Source: Nitrospira sp. (GTDB lineage: Bacteria; Nitrospirota; Nitrospiria; Nitrospirales; Nitrospiraceae). From it: 38,349 nt of DNA. The stretch covers positions 189,786 to 228,134 of the forward strand of contig JABMDK010000017.1 in assembly GCA_015903995.1 (NCBI GenBank), written 5' to 3'. A model generated the notes under the pieces. It was not told the origin of the DNA and ran no database searches. It was given only the letters and a program-made list of their open reading frames with translations. Position numbers and translations under genes: made by a program. Positions 1-8,421 of the stretch are shown piece by piece. Position 1 is the first letter of the stretch. Every line of letters starts with the position of its first letter.

Positions 1-2020
1 AGAGCTCCCATCCCTTCACGATCCGTTGGCTGAACAACGAGAGGTTCAGGATGTAGAAGGGGCTGGTATCGTTTCCTAAGAGGGTGAGGCGAGAACTAGT
101 ATAGCGCCCTTCGAATCCGGCGAAGAGCTTGTCCTCGATGATTGGCACAATCACGTTGGTCTTCACCAGGTGCTGCGGGGAATTGGTGAGCATGTGATCC
201 ATCTGATTATTGCGAGAGGTCTGAATGGCGTAACTGACTCGTCCCTCAAACCCGGACGGCCATTTCCCTTCAACCGTCAATTCCGCGCCACGCGAGGTGA
301 TGTCATCCACGTTATTGAAGAAGATCAGGCCATCGACAGGGTCAACCGTCTGACTGATCAACCCGGAAATGTTGTACTGGTAGAGACTGCCGAGAGCGCG
401 GATGTGATTACCCAGATACTGTTCGAGAATGAGTTCGTAGGTCGTGATCTTCTCAGGTCTAAGATTGGGGCTTGTCTTGAAAGTCGTCCCAGTCACATAG
501 AACTGTTCAAACGGATTGGGGGCGCGGAAGGCCCGTCCATACAGTAATTTTACCGTCGTCTTGCCCCAGGTGGAGATGAGTCCAACTCGTGGATTGGTCG
601 TGCCTCCGAATGTGCTGTAGTGGTCATGCCGAAAGCCGGCATTCAAGGTCATATGATCCGTGATGGCCCATTCGTGCTGAAGATAACCGGCAATGAAACT
701 AGAATCCCGCTTGTCCTCAAGGTAGGTCGCTGGGGGCTCGACATCCTGGTTGGCCTGATATTGCCGGAACTGATCACGATACTCGGTTCCGACTGTGATC
801 TTGTGGCGGTCGAACAGTCGTTTGGTGGCCGTCAGTTCAGCTCCCCACCAGTCGGTTTGCGCACTGTCCCTGTTCAGAGTAAATGGGGGGATCCCGGCCC
901 CGCCATAATCGAAAGGGTAATCGCCACGATACCAGTACCGATCATAGTACAATCGGGCTTTCACATTGAGCTGATTCGCGAATTCATGTTGATAGCTGAA
1001 GTCTAGATAGGTCCGTTCATCGACGGTGTTGAAGCGATTGTCGTTGAAGACGGTACCGAACGCTGCGGTCGGTACCTGCTTCTTCCGCCACTTATAGCCT
1101 CCTGTCAACGTGAAATCACCATAGGTAAGTTTGCCGGTGTAGTAGTAAAAATTGTCTTTATCGGCATCCTTAGCGATCCCACTATTCGTGGAAGAAAATT
1201 CTGGATAAAACAGCTCCCGGTGCCCCTCGCTGCCCGAGTAGGAACCGGAGAGGAGCACCTCCATGCCGTTGGAGAATTTGTTGCCGTAGGAGAGGCGGCC
1301 TAGATAGGTGTTGAAACTGGAGGCTTCTCCGGATGCCTCAACCCCCTTGAGGTCTCGCCCGCGCTTCGTAATGACATTGATGACCCCAAAGAAGGCATTG
1401 GTGCCGTACAGGGAGGATGCGGGACCTTTGATGATTTCCACTCGATCGATCACATCCACGTCGAGCGGCGCCTCTGTGCCGATTGCGCCCTGATCGTACA
1501 CCGCGTCGTTCATGCGATGGTTGTCGATCAAAATCAGGACGCGGGTATTGTAGTCGCCAGGACGGTTGAAGCCTCTGATCCCCAGATACCCATAGTTCCG
1601 ATCAGTGGCGGTGAAAAGGCCAGGTACACTGTCCAGAATCTGCGAGAAGGTTCGATAGCCGTATTTCCGGATCTGTTCAGCTGTGATCAGGGTGACAGCA
1701 GCCGGCGCCTCATTGATCTTCTGATCGTATTTGGCTGCGCCATAAACGGAGGGGATTTCGTCGAACAGCGTTCTTTCGCTCACGGTTGAAGCAGTGGCGG
1801 AGTCTTGGGTGCCGGAAGTGGCGGGGGCTGGAAGGTTGAGTGGGAGATCCAGGGCTGGGTCAGCGGCAGAGTCGGCTTGAGCAGGATTCGGGGGTGGTGC
1901 GTCGGGAACTGTGGCTGCGTGGGATGGTGATTCTAATGCCAGGAGCAGAGCGGCTCCTAGCGCTGTGCGACTGATATATGGGAAAAGCCACCGGACAGAC
2001 TCCAAGCCTGATGATCGCAT
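1..2020 (-). CDS. TonB-dependent outer-membrane receptor (3' end cut by window edge)
   Basis: Reading the minus strand from the ATG at 2020 gives one open frame of about 673 residues that is still open at base 1. It begins with a signal peptide (RTALGAALLLALESPSHA), followed by a Pro/Ala-rich linker and a plug domain with the typical stretches ILDSVPGLF, LGIRGFN, VLILIDNHRMND, VEIIKGPASSLYGTNAFFG and VINVITKRG. The rest is aromatic-rich alternating beta-strand sequence of an outer-membrane barrel, including a late FRAPNPFEQFY segment. Such receptors import siderophores, vitamin B12 or other scarce ligands using TonB energy; nothing nearby indicates the substrate. The usual family length is 650-750 residues, so little is missing. 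The start at 2020 has GGAG six bases upstream; an in-frame ATG at 2032 is an alternative. It lies downstream of sthA on the same strand, separated by 330 bases, so it is probably transcribed on its own. Confidence 0.93.
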   Translation of the reverse strand, partial: MRSSGLESVRWLFPYISRTALGAALLLALESPSHAATVPDAPPPNPAQADSAADPALDLPLNLPAPATSGTQDSATASTVSERTLFDEIPSVYGAAKYDQKINEAPAAVTLITAEQIRKYGYRTFSQILDSVPGLFTATDRNYGYLGIRGFNRPGDYNTRVLILIDNHRMNDAVYDQGAIGTEAPLDVDVIDRVEIIKGPASSLYGTNAFFGVINVITKRGRDLKGVEASGEASSFNTYLGRLSYGNKFSNGMEVLLSGSYSGSEGHRELFYPEFSSTNSGIAKDADKDNFYYYTGKLTYGDFTLTGGYKWRKKQVPTAAFGTVFNDNRFNTVDERTYLDFSYQHEFANQLNVKARLYYDRYWYRGDYPFDYGGAGIPPFTLNRDSAQTDWWGAELTATKRLFDRHKITVGTEYRDQFRQYQANQDVEPPATYLEDKRDSSFIAGYLQHEWAITDHMTLNAGFRHDHYSTFGGTTNPRVGLISTWGKTTVKLLYGRAFRAPNPFEQFYVTGTTFKTSPNLRPEKITTYELILEQYLGNHIRALGSLYQYNISGLISQTVDPVDGLIFFNNVDDITSRGAELTVEGKWPSGFEGRVSYAIQTSRNNQMDHMLTNSPQHLVKTNVIVPIIEDKLFAGFEGRYTSSRLTLLGNDTSPFYILNLSLFSQRIVKGWEL

Positions 2021-2032
2021 AGATATCTCCAT

Positions 2033-2362
2033 GAAAAAGGTCCTTCACGACGATATCGGTGGATGAGAGTAGTAACTTGAAGTCAAGGCTTGTTATGGGC
2101 CGTTATGTCATCGAATATGGAGTTGCTGGATGGCTAAAGCAGTGAAGAAGGTTCCTGTTACCCGTTTCCCCGTCAGCTCTCTATGATGGGAACGGTTTTC
2201 TCTCAGGACCGAGACTCGGGAAGGTGGGGTGAGCACAGTAGAGGCAGGGGTCGCGGTGCTTCTGGATACGTGGTAAGCGATGATTCGTCATCGCATGGCC
2301 TGGCTATGCTGCCTCTTGGCAGCTGTGCTCATTCGACCGCTGGCTTTCGTTCTACACAGGCA
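2033..2362. other. Intergenic region between sthA and the TonB receptor
   Basis: No convincing gene lies in these 330 bases; open frames here lack a ribosome site and family resemblance. A small perfect hairpin (GCTGCC, loop TCTT, GGCAGC) lies at 2308-2323, about 40 bases past the sthA stop codon, but no T-run follows it, so it is at best a weak terminator or an mRNA-end stabiliser. The receptor promoter is presumably in this stretch. A TTGACT is present on the minus strand, but I see no good -10 box at the right spacing. Confidence 0.5.
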
Positions 2363-3778
2363 CTATGCGGCTTTGGCCGTTCGGCGTTTCGCCACTTGGC
2401 CCAGGATATCGAGTGCGGCAATACGGTAGGCTTCGGCATAGGTCGGAAAGTTGAAGATATTGTCGATAAACGATTCGATCGTGGCACTGTTCTGGAGGGC
2501 CAATTGCCCCACATGCACCAGTTCCGTGGCGGAATCGCCGACCACCTGCACCCCCAAAAGCCGTTCTCCGTTGGGATCAGCCACCATCTTGAGCAGGCCA
2601 TGACCGGCACCCGATATCTGGGCGCGGGCGATTTCCTCAAACTTCGCCCGTCCGATCAACGGATCTCGGTAACGCTCCCGCGCGCTCTTCTCATCAAGGC
2701 CGATGCTGGCCATTTCGGGGATCGTATAGATTCCCACTGGAATGGTTGAGGCGGCATCGCCGACGGGGAGGCCCAGCGCATGCCGGGCGGCGCGGCGTCC
2801 TTCTTCCATGGCCTTCGACGCAAGGGCTGGTGCGCCCACCATGTCGCCGACGACATAGATATGAGGGACGTTGGTTTGGCAATAGTGATTGACGGGGATC
2901 ACGCCTTTATCCGACACCGTGATGCCGGCTGCCGAGAGGTGGAGATCTTCGATGTTGGCCTGTCGCCCCATGGCGACCAGCATCTTGTCGCTGTTGATCG
3001 TCGTCCCGTTGCTCAGCGTGGTCACCACATGAGCCGCTCCGTCCCACTGCACCTCGGCGATGTGGCATCCGCCGTGATAGTGGCCGCCCTGATCTTCGAA
3101 GCCTTTTACGAACTGTTCGACCAGTTCGTGGTCCATAAACTGGAGAGGGTATGGAGCTTTGTCGATCAGGGTGACTTCCACTCCGAGCAGCGCGAAGACG
3201 GAGGCATACTCGCAGCCGATGACACCGCCTCCGATGACGGTCAAGGAGTGGGGGAGGTACATCATCGACAAGAGTGAATCGCTGTCGAGGATATGTTCAT
3301 GGTCGACCGGAATGTCTTTTGGATTTCTCGGGCGTGACCCGGTCGCAACGACGATCGTGCCAGCCGTGAATTGTTGACAGGCGCCATCGACGGTTTGCAT
3401 CTCGATGGTGTGGGCATTAACGAATCGCGCTCGCCCATGAAGCAGAGCGATGCCGTTTCGGCGGAGTTGCTTGCTCATGAACGCATCATGAGCTTGGACG
3501 ACTTGTTCAAGGCGACTGAGCAGCGTCGCGATTTGGGTATCTGGTTTCAGATTGAACTGTAGGGCTTCACCGGCTCGCTTGAGTCGATCGAGGTGGAGCG
3601 CACTTTCTCTCAATGTTTTGCTGGGAATAGTCCCCCGATGGACGCAGCTGCCGCCGATTCCTCGTTCTCGTTCAATGAGGGCGACTCGTTTTCCGGCCTT
3701 GGCGCCCTGAACTGCGGCTTTTTGGCCGGCGGGTCCGGCGCCGACCACGATGATGTCGTAGGTGTTTGGTGTGCTCAT
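2363..3778 (-). CDS. sthA: Soluble (Si-specific) NAD(P) transhydrogenase
   Basis: Flavoprotein of 471 residues that transfers hydride between NADPH and NAD+ in the cytoplasm, balancing the two nucleotide pools. The FAD-binding GAGPAG lies at residues 13-18. The segment CVHRGTIPSK (45-54) has the family signature in which the second cysteine of the dihydrolipoamide-dehydrogenase redox pair is replaced by threonine, which separates SthA from lipoamide dehydrogenase. The NAD-binding VIGGGVIGCEYASVF starts at 181, and the C-terminal dimer region contains FNFPTYAEAYRIAALD, all closely matching the E. coli enzyme in layout and length. Its ATG overlaps the stop codon of the upstream HDOD gene by four bases (ATGA), so the two are probably translationally coupled. 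A lipoamide dehydrogenase is the only realistic alternative and is unlikely given the missing cysteine. Confidence 0.95.
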   Translation of the reverse strand: MSTPNTYDIIVVGAGPAGQKAAVQGAKAGKRVALIERERGIGGSCVHRGTIPSKTLRESALHLDRLKRAGEALQFNLKPDTQIATLLSRLEQVVQAHDAFMSKQLRRNGIALLHGRARFVNAHTIEMQTVDGACQQFTAGTIVVATGSRPRNPKDIPVDHEHILDSDSLLSMMYLPHSLTVIGGGVIGCEYASVFALLGVEVTLIDKAPYPLQFMDHELVEQFVKGFEDQGGHYHGGCHIAEVQWDGAAHVVTTLSNGTTINSDKMLVAMGRQANIEDLHLSAAGITVSDKGVIPVNHYCQTNVPHIYVVGDMVGAPALASKAMEEGRRAARHALGLPVGDAASTIPVGIYTIPEMASIGLDEKSARERYRDPLIGRAKFEEIARAQISGAGHGLLKMVADPNGERLLGVQVVGDSATELVHVGQLALQNSATIESFIDNIFNFPTYAEAYRIAALDILGQVAKRRTAKAA

Positions 3779-4665
3779 AGGTTCATTGCATTCACAATGG
3801 TTAAGACCTGCTCTTTGGTTGTCAGGAGTTTATCGACGTCTTGAGGATACAGGTTCAACTCTGCGAATACCGGATGATCGCGGAGACTATCTTCGGACAT
3901 TTCTTCAGGTGTGAGAAGGTGGCTCGCCAATCGATCTGCAACAAAGGTGAGCATGCATTCCTGGCGGAAGGCGGAGGTATGCTCGTAGTTCCCGTAATAT
4001 TGGATCGCCTCCGCCACTTGTTTGGGCAGACTCCATTTACCGGCGATCAGAACGCCCACCTGGGTATGGTAGCCCTCGATCAAGGTTTTAATGTGGGATT
4101 TGTTATCCAGTATCGTGGCCAATGCTTTGGCCCAATCGTTTTTTTTGTCTCGAGCAATCGTCGTGGTTATTCGCAGGACGACGGGTTTCCCGATTTCATG
4201 CAACAGTCCGCAGAGATAGGCGCTTTCGACATTCATCCGTTTCGCCCGGGCGACTTCTTTTGCAAAGGCTCCGGTGGCCAGCGAATGCCGCCAGAGCTGT
4301 TTGACTTCATCTTCATATCCCGGTACCTGGAACGCACCGACCTTCAATGAGGCAGTAAAGGCGATTTCCGATAGGAAGGTGATCCCCAACATGGCGACAG
4401 CGTGCTGGAGCGAGACGACCGGACTTCTGGGCATGTAGGCCGGCGAATTGGCAATCTTCAACACATGAGCGGCGAGGGCTTGGTCTTGATGGATCAATGC
4501 GGAGAGCTTCGCCGCATCGGCATTTGGATCTGACGCGAGTGCCATTACTCTGCTGGCGGATTGCGGCAAGAGTGGAAGCTCAATCTCCCCTGTCTTGATT
4601 TTCTGTATGAGTGCCTGTTCAAGCTGTTCGAGTGGAGGCCAGACTGACTGTGCTTCAGAGGGCAT
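3775..4665 (-). CDS. HDOD-domain signalling protein
   Basis: A 296-residue protein whose central part is an HDOD domain: LPLLPQSASRVMALASDPN at the start, then LSALIHQDQALAAHVLKIAN, SLQHAVAMLGITFL and the later CGLLHEIGKPV. HDOD domains are degenerate relatives of HD phosphohydrolases found in bacterial signalling proteins; most lack the complete metal-binding set and their molecular role is poorly defined. No additional output or receiver domain is visible. It is the first gene of a two-gene unit, overlapping sthA by ATGA. GGGAG precedes the ATG by seven bases. The link to sthA may be regulatory or only positional; the sequence does not tell. Confidence 0.88.
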   Translation of the reverse strand: MPSEAQSVWPPLEQLEQALIQKIKTGEIELPLLPQSASRVMALASDPNADAAKLSALIHQDQALAAHVLKIANSPAYMPRSPVVSLQHAVAMLGITFLSEIAFTASLKVGAFQVPGYEDEVKQLWRHSLATGAFAKEVARAKRMNVESAYLCGLLHEIGKPVVLRITTTIARDKKNDWAKALATILDNKSHIKTLIEGYHTQVGVLIAGKWSLPKQVAEAIQYYGNYEHTSAFRQECMLTFVADRLASHLLTPEEMSEDSLRDHPVFAELNLYPQDVDKLLTTKEQVLTIVNAMNL

Positions 4666-4742
4666 GGAGCGGCTCCCAGGTTGTGACCCTGCTGTTCCAG
4701 ACAGTGCTTTGTCGGTTGCTTTCCCAAGAAAGTTTAGCGGTC

Positions 4743-4771
4743 GTGACTTTACTCTGGGTACTGACTATACT
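4743..4771 (+). promoter_or_regulatory. Candidate sigma-70-type promoter for the coiled-coil/cupin pair
   Basis: GTGACT at 4743-4748 and TATACT at 4766-4771 are separated by 17 bases and lie 25 bases upstream of the coiled-coil gene start, inside the short divergent gap with the HDOD gene. The -10 box is good (5 of 6) and the -35 box is moderate (4 of 6). Confidence 0.45.
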
Positions 4772-4795
4772 GCCCATTTCTGGGAGGGAGAGGCG

Positions 4796-5230
4796 ATGCG
4801 ATGTCGATGGTTGAGAGGGGTATTCTGGGTAGCGATAACCGGTTTGATCGTTTGTCAGAACGTTGGAGCTGAATCGACGACGGGGACAGACAAGATCGTC
4901 AAGGAAGCCCGTGAGACCATCGAGGCAACCAAGGAGTATACAGTCCAACAAAAGGAGGCGATTGAGCGGAAAGCGCAGGAAGAGTTTGCAGCGCTTCAAC
5001 GGCAAATCACCGAATTGCGTGGGAAGGTGACAAAAGCGTCCGATACCACACGAGCGGAGTTGCAGAAGTCGCTCAACGAATTAGAGAAAAAGAAAGGCGG
5101 TGTGAGAGAACAGCTTGATGAGCTGAAGCATACCACTGATAAGAAATGGCAGGATGTGCAGGATAGGATGAACAGCGCGTTGCACGAACTCAAACAGTCC
5201 TATCAGAAACTGTTATCGCGCATGCCGTAA
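4796..5230 (+). CDS. Exported coiled-coil protein of unknown function
   Basis: A 144-residue protein with an N-terminal hydrophobic signal segment (FWVAITGLIVCQNVGA) followed by an almost uninterrupted charged helix, rich in Lys, Glu and Gln, with heptad-like spacing (ELRGKVTKASDTTRAELQKS, LNELEKKKGGVREQLDELKH). This looks like a periplasmic or membrane-anchored coiled coil, similar in style to small stress-associated coiled-coil proteins, but I cannot name a family. The frame stays open further upstream, but the ATG at 4796 is preceded by GGGAGG and is directly followed by the signal segment, so I chose it. The cupin gene follows after 41 bases on the same strand, probably in one transcript. 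Confidence 0.75.
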   Translation: MRCRWLRGVFWVAITGLIVCQNVGAESTTGTDKIVKEARETIEATKEYTVQQKEAIERKAQEEFAALQRQITELRGKVTKASDTTRAELQKSLNELEKKKGGVREQLDELKHTTDKKWQDVQDRMNSALHELKQSYQKLLSRMP

Positions 5231-5271
5231 GGTTCGATGTCGTTGGTCCATGTGAGGTGAATGGAGCGCCC

Positions 5272-5595
5272 ATGATGAAGGTGATCACCCTGGCTGACTG
5301 TCAACAGTTTGCCAGCGACAAAATGAAGAAGAACAATCTGTTCCAAACGGAACGGTTGTTCTGCGATATTTATTGCTTCGAGCCTGGCCAGGAGCAAAAG
5401 GGCCATGTTCATGGCCATCAGGACAAGGTTTACATTGTTCTAGAAGGGCAGGGAACATTTCAGGTTGGCGCCGATCAACGAGTGCTCGATGCAGGGCAGG
5501 GAACCCTCGCATCAGCCGGGGAGGAACATGGGGTCAGGAATCATACCAACAACCGATTGAAAGTTCTGGTCTTTGTCGCGCCGAATCCATCCTGA
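5272..5595 (+). CDS. Small single-domain cupin protein
   Basis: A protein of about 107 residues made of one cupin barrel. Motif 1 is visible as GHVHGHQDKVYIVLEGQG (His ligands plus a downstream acidic/Lys region and Gly turn), and motif 2 as GEEHGVRNHTNN with its metal-type His. Such proteins bind a metal and may be sensors, isomerases or dioxygenases; the substrate cannot be read from the sequence. A GTG at 5257 is in frame, but GGAG sits five bases before the ATG at 5272, which also has a second ATG at 5275. It follows the coiled-coil gene closely and ends before a terminator hairpin. Confidence 0.85.
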   Translation: MMKVITLADCQQFASDKMKKNNLFQTERLFCDIYCFEPGQEQKGHVHGHQDKVYIVLEGQGTFQVGADQRVLDAGQGTLASAGEEHGVRNHTNNRLKVLVFVAPNPS

Positions 5596-5630
5596 TGGGT
5601 CGTCGGGATTGTCGTGTGTCGTAAAAGACG

Positions 5631-5663
5631 AAGGGGAGAAGCGGTCTCCCGCGTTCTCCCCTT
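5631..5663. terminator. Bidirectional terminator hairpin between cupin and cytochrome c genes
   Basis: AAGGGGAGAA (5631-5640) pairs perfectly with TTCTCCCCTT (5654-5663) around a 13-base loop. It sits between two convergent genes. T-rich sequence follows on the plus strand (GTTCTGTCT), and CTTTTA follows shortly after on the minus strand, so it can serve both genes. Confidence 0.7.
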
Positions 5664-5688
5664 GTTCTGTCTGATGAGAATCGAATGA

Positions 5689-6150
5689 TTATGGCTTGTA
5701 GTCAGAATGGTCGGACGGCTTCCCGTCGTGCGAGAACATGTGCTGATAGGCGATGACCTGCCAAATCTGCTGTTCCGACAACAGTCCCTTCCAGGCCTTC
5801 ATCTTCGTCTTTGGAACACCTTCCGATACACGCCAGAACCAATAACTGTCCGAGTACCGCGTCGTATTCTTCGGGTCTCGGAGGTCGCGTGCGCCCTTCT
5901 TGACCGGCTTGCCGTCCTTGCCGTGGCAACTGGCGCAGTTGATGTCGGTATTGAACTCGCCTCGATAAATCTTTCCACCCTCTTCGATGGCTTTCGGATC
6001 GGTCCATCCACCGGCGGGCATGTGTTTACCTGTATAGTCAGCTGGGACCGGGGCTAAGGGCGCGAGATCTTCGGCTGAGGCCAGTCCTGCTGAAAGGAGC
6101 AGGGCGCCTCCCATTACCAACACTGAAACGCTTACAGTCCTTCTCGTCAT
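5689..6150 (-). CDS. Periplasmic monohaem c-type cytochrome
   Basis: A 153-residue exported protein. A signal peptide ends around AGLASA at residues 21-26. A single haem-binding CASCH lies at residues 72-76, and KTKMKAW provides a likely axial methionine at residue 117, giving a class I cytochrome c with His/Met coordination. It should act as a soluble electron carrier in the periplasm; the partner is unknown. An excellent Shine-Dalgarno (AGGAGG) precedes the ATG by about five bases, suggesting strong expression. The gene appears to be monocistronic: it is convergent with the cupin gene and 215 bases away from transketolase. I see no second haem motif and no fused oxidase domain. Confidence 0.9.
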   Translation of the reverse strand: MTRRTVSVSVLVMGGALLLSAGLASAEDLAPLAPVPADYTGKHMPAGGWTDPKAIEEGGKIYRGEFNTDINCASCHGKDGKPVKKGARDLRDPKNTTRYSDSYWFWRVSEGVPKTKMKAWKGLLSEQQIWQVIAYQHMFSHDGKPSDHSDYKP

Positions 6151-6365
6151 TCGTACCTCCTCTTGAGTTGTAGTGGACGTTCTACCTACTTGTTTACGTG
6201 AGTTGATCGAGACTTCAAACCCGCCATCTGTTGCTAGTTACTATAGCATAAGTTTTTCGAAAACAGGCTGCTGGGCGACGCAAGACATCCGACAGTGTTC
6301 CGTTCGAAAAGGTTGACAGCAGGTAACCAGGTTGAGTCCATCGGTGTTCGATATTCATGATCGGG

Positions 6366-8231
6366 TTACTTGATGATCCGCTTCGTTACCTCAATAATGG
6401 ACCGCACGCCGATCCCGTAGTGATCCACGAGTTCTTCGGGTTTCCCACTGTGAGGGATCTCTCGAACGGCGAGTTTGTGGACGGCAATGCCTTCGGTACT
6501 CACCGCACTGAGGACCGCATCGCCAAGGCCTCCGTGGGCATAGTGATCTTCTACCGTGAGGATTCGGCGTTGAGTCGCATGCCCACTCTCCACCAAGGTC
6601 GTTCGGTCGATGGGCGCAATACTATAGAGATCGATCACGCGGACGGCGATCCCAGCTGCCTTGAGTTGGTCATGAGCCTTCAACGCTTCAAACAGCGTCA
6701 CTCCCGCGGCCACGATTGTGAGCGCATCCGATGCGCTCTGCCGAAGTATTTTGCTGCCGCCGATGCGGAACCGTTCGTCTGGCCTGTAGAGGACGGGCGT
6801 CTTTGGCCTTCCCGCTCGTATATAGACCATTCCCTTATGCTTCGCGGCTTCCTCGACCAATTGATATGTTGAGTTTCCATCTGAGGGGTAGAGTACCGTC
6901 ACGTTTGGCTGTGCCGCCATCATCGCGATGTCTTCCAGGCCCATTTGTGATGGGCCGTCTTCACCGATGCTCACGCCGACATGCGTGCCGACGAGTTTGA
7001 TATTTGAGCCGCTGATGGCGGCCATGCGAATGAAATCGTATGCACGGCTTAAAAAACAGGCAAACGTTGCGGCAAACGGGATCTTGCCGCAGGCCGCCAG
7101 GCCGGCGGCGGCACCCACCATGTTCTGTTCTGCAATGAAATTCTCGAAAAACCGATCGGGGAATTTCTTGCCGAACTTATCCGTATAGGTTGAATTTTTG
7201 ACGTCTGCGTCCAGAGCGACAACGGACGGGTTGGCCGATCCTAAGGCTTCCAGGGCTGCACCGAAGGCTTCACGTGTGGCGACGGAATCACCGATTCTAT
7301 AAGGCGCGCTGGGCATTGAGCCGATGGTGGAGGAGGTGACAACTGGAGCCGAGGGTTTACGGATCTGAACGACGGCGCCGTTCGGACTCAATTGTTTGGT
7401 GAGTTCATCGATCGCCTTCTGGGTTTCTTCGCCTTTCTTCAGCGGTTTACCGTGCCAGTCTGCTTTGTTCTCGATGAATGAAATGCCCTTGCCCTTATAG
7501 GTTTGAGCAAGTAACACGGTCGGTCGTCCCTTTGTGCGGGTGGCTTCATCGAAGGCATTGAGGATGGCGTTGAGATCATGACCGTCAATCACGAGTGCAT
7601 GCCAACCGAATCCGGCCCAGCGGGAACGGTACGCGTCCATGTCATGTTGCAACATGGTGGGATCACTCTGGCCAAGCCGGTTGATATCGACAATGGCGCA
7701 GAGATTATCTAGTCCGTGCTGCCGTCCTATCTCGGCAGCTTCCCACACCGAGCCTTCGACAGATTCGCCGTCTCCCATCAGCACATAGGTGCGGTGATCC
7801 AGCTTGTCGACGAACTTGGCATTCAACGCAATACCGACGCCGACCGAAAGTCCTTGCCCCAGCGAACCAGTTGCCATATCGACGAATGGTAAGCGGGGAG
7901 TGGGATGCCCTTCGAGGTCAGATGTTAAGGTGCGTAATTTCAAGAGCTCGCTGGTCGGAAAGAGCCCGGCTTCGGCCCACGCGGCATAAAGGAGTGGAGC
8001 GGCATGTCCTTTCGAGAGGATGAAGCGGTCGCTGTTGAGTGCTTTGGGATTTTGAGGATCATAGCGCATGACGGAGAAAAACAAGGCAGCGACAATGTCG
8101 GCGGCCGAGGCGCAGCTCGATGGATGGCCGCTTCCGGCCTCGCTGGTAGCCCGGACACTATTGATGCGAAGTTGAGTGGCCTTATTGTGTAAGGTGCTGA
8201 GTAATTCAGGCGAAGCAGCTAAACCGGCCAT
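6366..8231 (-). CDS. tkt: Transketolase, short animal-like type
   Basis: Single-chain transketolase of 621 residues, a thiamine-diphosphate enzyme moving two-carbon units in the pentose phosphate and Calvin-type pathways. GSGHPSS places the catalytic-region His at 36 and SKGHAAP a second at 76. The ThDP/metal motif is MGDGESVEGSVWEA ... DINRLGQSD. The pyrimidine half shows AEQNMVG, IGEDGPSQMGLEDIA and TVEDHYAHGGLGDA. The length and these blocks match vertebrate transketolase more closely than the roughly 660-residue E. coli type. An upstream in-frame ATG (8285) is possible, but AAAGGA lies six bases before the ATG at 8231, and the family N-terminus fits that start. It has no same-strand partner close by. 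Confidence 0.95.
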   Translation of the reverse strand: MAGLAASPELLSTLHNKATQLRINSVRATSEAGSGHPSSCASAADIVAALFFSVMRYDPQNPKALNSDRFILSKGHAAPLLYAAWAEAGLFPTSELLKLRTLTSDLEGHPTPRLPFVDMATGSLGQGLSVGVGIALNAKFVDKLDHRTYVLMGDGESVEGSVWEAAEIGRQHGLDNLCAIVDINRLGQSDPTMLQHDMDAYRSRWAGFGWHALVIDGHDLNAILNAFDEATRTKGRPTVLLAQTYKGKGISFIENKADWHGKPLKKGEETQKAIDELTKQLSPNGAVVQIRKPSAPVVTSSTIGSMPSAPYRIGDSVATREAFGAALEALGSANPSVVALDADVKNSTYTDKFGKKFPDRFFENFIAEQNMVGAAAGLAACGKIPFAATFACFLSRAYDFIRMAAISGSNIKLVGTHVGVSIGEDGPSQMGLEDIAMMAAQPNVTVLYPSDGNSTYQLVEEAAKHKGMVYIRAGRPKTPVLYRPDERFRIGGSKILRQSASDALTIVAAGVTLFEALKAHDQLKAAGIAVRVIDLYSIAPIDRTTLVESGHATQRRILTVEDHYAHGGLGDAVLSAVSTEGIAVHKLAVREIPHSGKPEELVDHYGIGVRSIIEVTKRIIK

Positions 8232-8353
8232 GGATGATCCTTTCAGGATATAAGAGATCAACGCGCGCGTAGGTGTTGGTTGCACACTCTCGGCAGTAGT
8301 CGCTAGGGCGTGAGGCTAACAAATCAGCTAGGTAGAGGTCAATGAAGAGATGA

Positions 8354-8388
8354 GCTCCCCTGGCAAGACCCACAAGACCCAGGGGAGC
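8354..8388 (-). terminator. Hairpin, possible terminator of the fibronectin-III lipoprotein gene
   Basis: GCTCCCCTGG (8354-8363) is the exact reverse complement of CCAGGGGAGC (8379-8388), with a 15-base loop. It lies 34 bases past the stop of the lipoprotein gene. The T-tract on the minus strand is weak (CTCATCTCTTCATTG), so termination may be partial. Confidence 0.5.
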
Positions 8389-8421
8389 GCTGAAACAGTG
8401 ATGACTCAGTGAACGGTGTGT

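Noticed and set aside
170..1789. Plus-strand open frames across the first 1.8 kb
   Set aside because: They are antisense shadows of the TonB-dependent receptor, whose minus-strand frame is continuous and has clear family motifs.
2183..3562. Plus-strand frames opposite sthA
   Set aside because: Antisense to a well-supported gene; low-complexity products without domains or ribosome sites.
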